This document shows positions 5,372 through 6,001 of a stretch of 6,001 nt of DNA, piece after piece. How positions within the stretch are numbered: the stretch's first letter is position 1; each line of letters begins with the position of its first letter. The notes below the pieces were generated by a model. The model searched no databases, was not told where the DNA came from, and was given only the letters and a program-made list of their open reading frames with translations. The translations under genes were made by a program, and so were the position numbers. Source of the DNA: Deltaproteobacteria bacterium (GTDB lineage Bacteria; Desulfobacterota; Desulfobacteria; Desulfobacterales; B30-G6); contig JAFDAT010000159.1 in assembly GCA_019313725.1 (NCBI GenBank), positions 1-6,001 on the forward strand, written 5' to 3'.

Positions 5372-6001
5372 ATGCCTCTTTCTATGAAGAAAAAATTTGG
5401 GAAATATATATTATTGGATCGCATTGCCGTTGGAGGAATGGCGGAAGTGTTCAGAGCCAAACTCACCGGCGAGAAAGGATTTGAAAAGCTTATCGTTGTC
5501 AAGAAAATGTTACCGCATTTGGTTGAAGAACCTGAGATGGTGACACACTTTATTGACGAAGCTAAGTTGGCCGCTCTTCTCCAACACGAAAATATCATCC
5601 ATGTTTATGACTTTGGAAAGACCGAAGGTTCATATTTTATTGCCATGGAGTATTTATTCGGAAAGGATTTGAAATCGATTTTCACCAAGTCCTCCCAAAT
5701 AAATACACCCATCGGCATTGAAAATTCTCTTTTGATTGCATCCAAAATCTGTGAAGGATTGGAATATGCACACAACCTGAAGGATTTGCACGGAGCCTCC
5801 CTAAACATTATTCACAGAGATATCAGCCCGCAAAATATTTTCATAACATATGACGGGAAGGTTAAAATAATTGATTTTGGCATAGCGAAAACGACCACGC
5901 AGGCATCCAAGACCCGGGTTGGAATCATTAAAGGCAAAGTGGCCTATATGTCGCCGGAACAAGCTGGAGGCAAAAGCATTGACAGGCGTTCGGACATATT
6001 C
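5372..6001 (+). CDS. Hanks-type Ser/Thr protein kinase, N-terminal part (runs off the window)
   Basis: An open frame of 210 codons from ATG 5372 continues past the window end, so only the kinase domain's first three-quarters is visible. Landmarks in order are the glycine-rich loop IAVGGMAEVFRA (18-29), catalytic lysine K44 in IVVKKMLPHL, helix-C glutamate E63, hinge region MEYL (92-95), catalytic loop HRDISPQN (D150, N155), the Mg2+-binding DFG (168-170), an activation segment of about 171-192, the SPE motif (194-196) and D208 of DRRSD. All catalytic residues are present, so it should be active. The first glycine of the P-loop is alanine (A19), a mild deviation. The HRDxSPQN form is typical of Myxococcota- and Desulfobacterota-like kinases. 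AAAGGA (5355-5360) lies 11 bases before the ATG; an in-frame ATG at 5384 is an alternative start. Only 46 bases separate it from the FHA gene, implying an operon. C-terminal sensor or membrane parts cannot be judged. Confidence 0.95.
   Translation, partial: MPLSMKKKFGKYILLDRIAVGGMAEVFRAKLTGEKGFEKLIVVKKMLPHLVEEPEMVTHFIDEAKLAALLQHENIIHVYDFGKTEGSYFIAMEYLFGKDLKSIFTKSSQINTPIGIENSLLIASKICEGLEYAHNLKDLHGASLNIIHRDISPQNIFITYDGKVKIIDFGIAKTTTQASKTRVGIIKGKVAYMSPEQAGGKSIDRRSDIF

Overview
The window looks like chromosomal DNA from a deltaproteobacterium-like organism (Desulfobacterota or Myxococcota type). The suggestion rests on a lysA-dapF pair, a small TRASH/YHS-type protein between folK and pgsA, and a Hanks-type kinase whose catalytic loop reads HRDISPQN. 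This is an inference from family resemblance; no rRNA or other marker gene is present. All genes seen lie on the + strand.

Layout. Positions 1-162 hold no supported gene but contain one copy of a dispersed stem-loop repeat. lysA (163-1425, diaminopimelate decarboxylase) follows. A second copy of the repeat lies in the same orientation in the lysA-dapF gap, so lysA is bracketed by the pair. dapF (1583-2419, diaminopimelate epimerase) comes next; DapF makes meso-diaminopimelate and LysA converts it to lysine. After a 98-base gap with two competing hairpins comes folK (2518-3012, TTG start, folate pathway). A small membrane-anchored three-cysteine protein (3013-3258) abuts it, its ATG directly following the folK stop. 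A 150-base gap with a weak promoter candidate leads to pgsA (3410-3976, phosphatidylglycerophosphate synthase). This first two-thirds is a housekeeping block: lysine and cell wall precursor, folate, and phospholipid synthesis.

From about 4050 onward the base composition drops sharply (for example 18 G+C of 60 at 4201-4260, against 42 of 60 at 421-480) and the content changes to signalling. There is a protein with three FHA domains (4180-5325), the first two being a recent in-frame duplication and the third lacking the phosphothreonine-binding residues. A eukaryote-like Ser/Thr protein kinase (5372 to beyond the window end) follows. The two genes are 46 bases apart and probably form one operon in which the FHA protein reads or scaffolds phosphorylation by the kinase. 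The composition shift suggests a different evolutionary history from the housekeeping block.

The observations most worth following up are the paired repeat element around lysA, the tandem FHA duplication with a degenerate third domain, and the FHA-kinase module, whose remaining partners lie downstream of this window.
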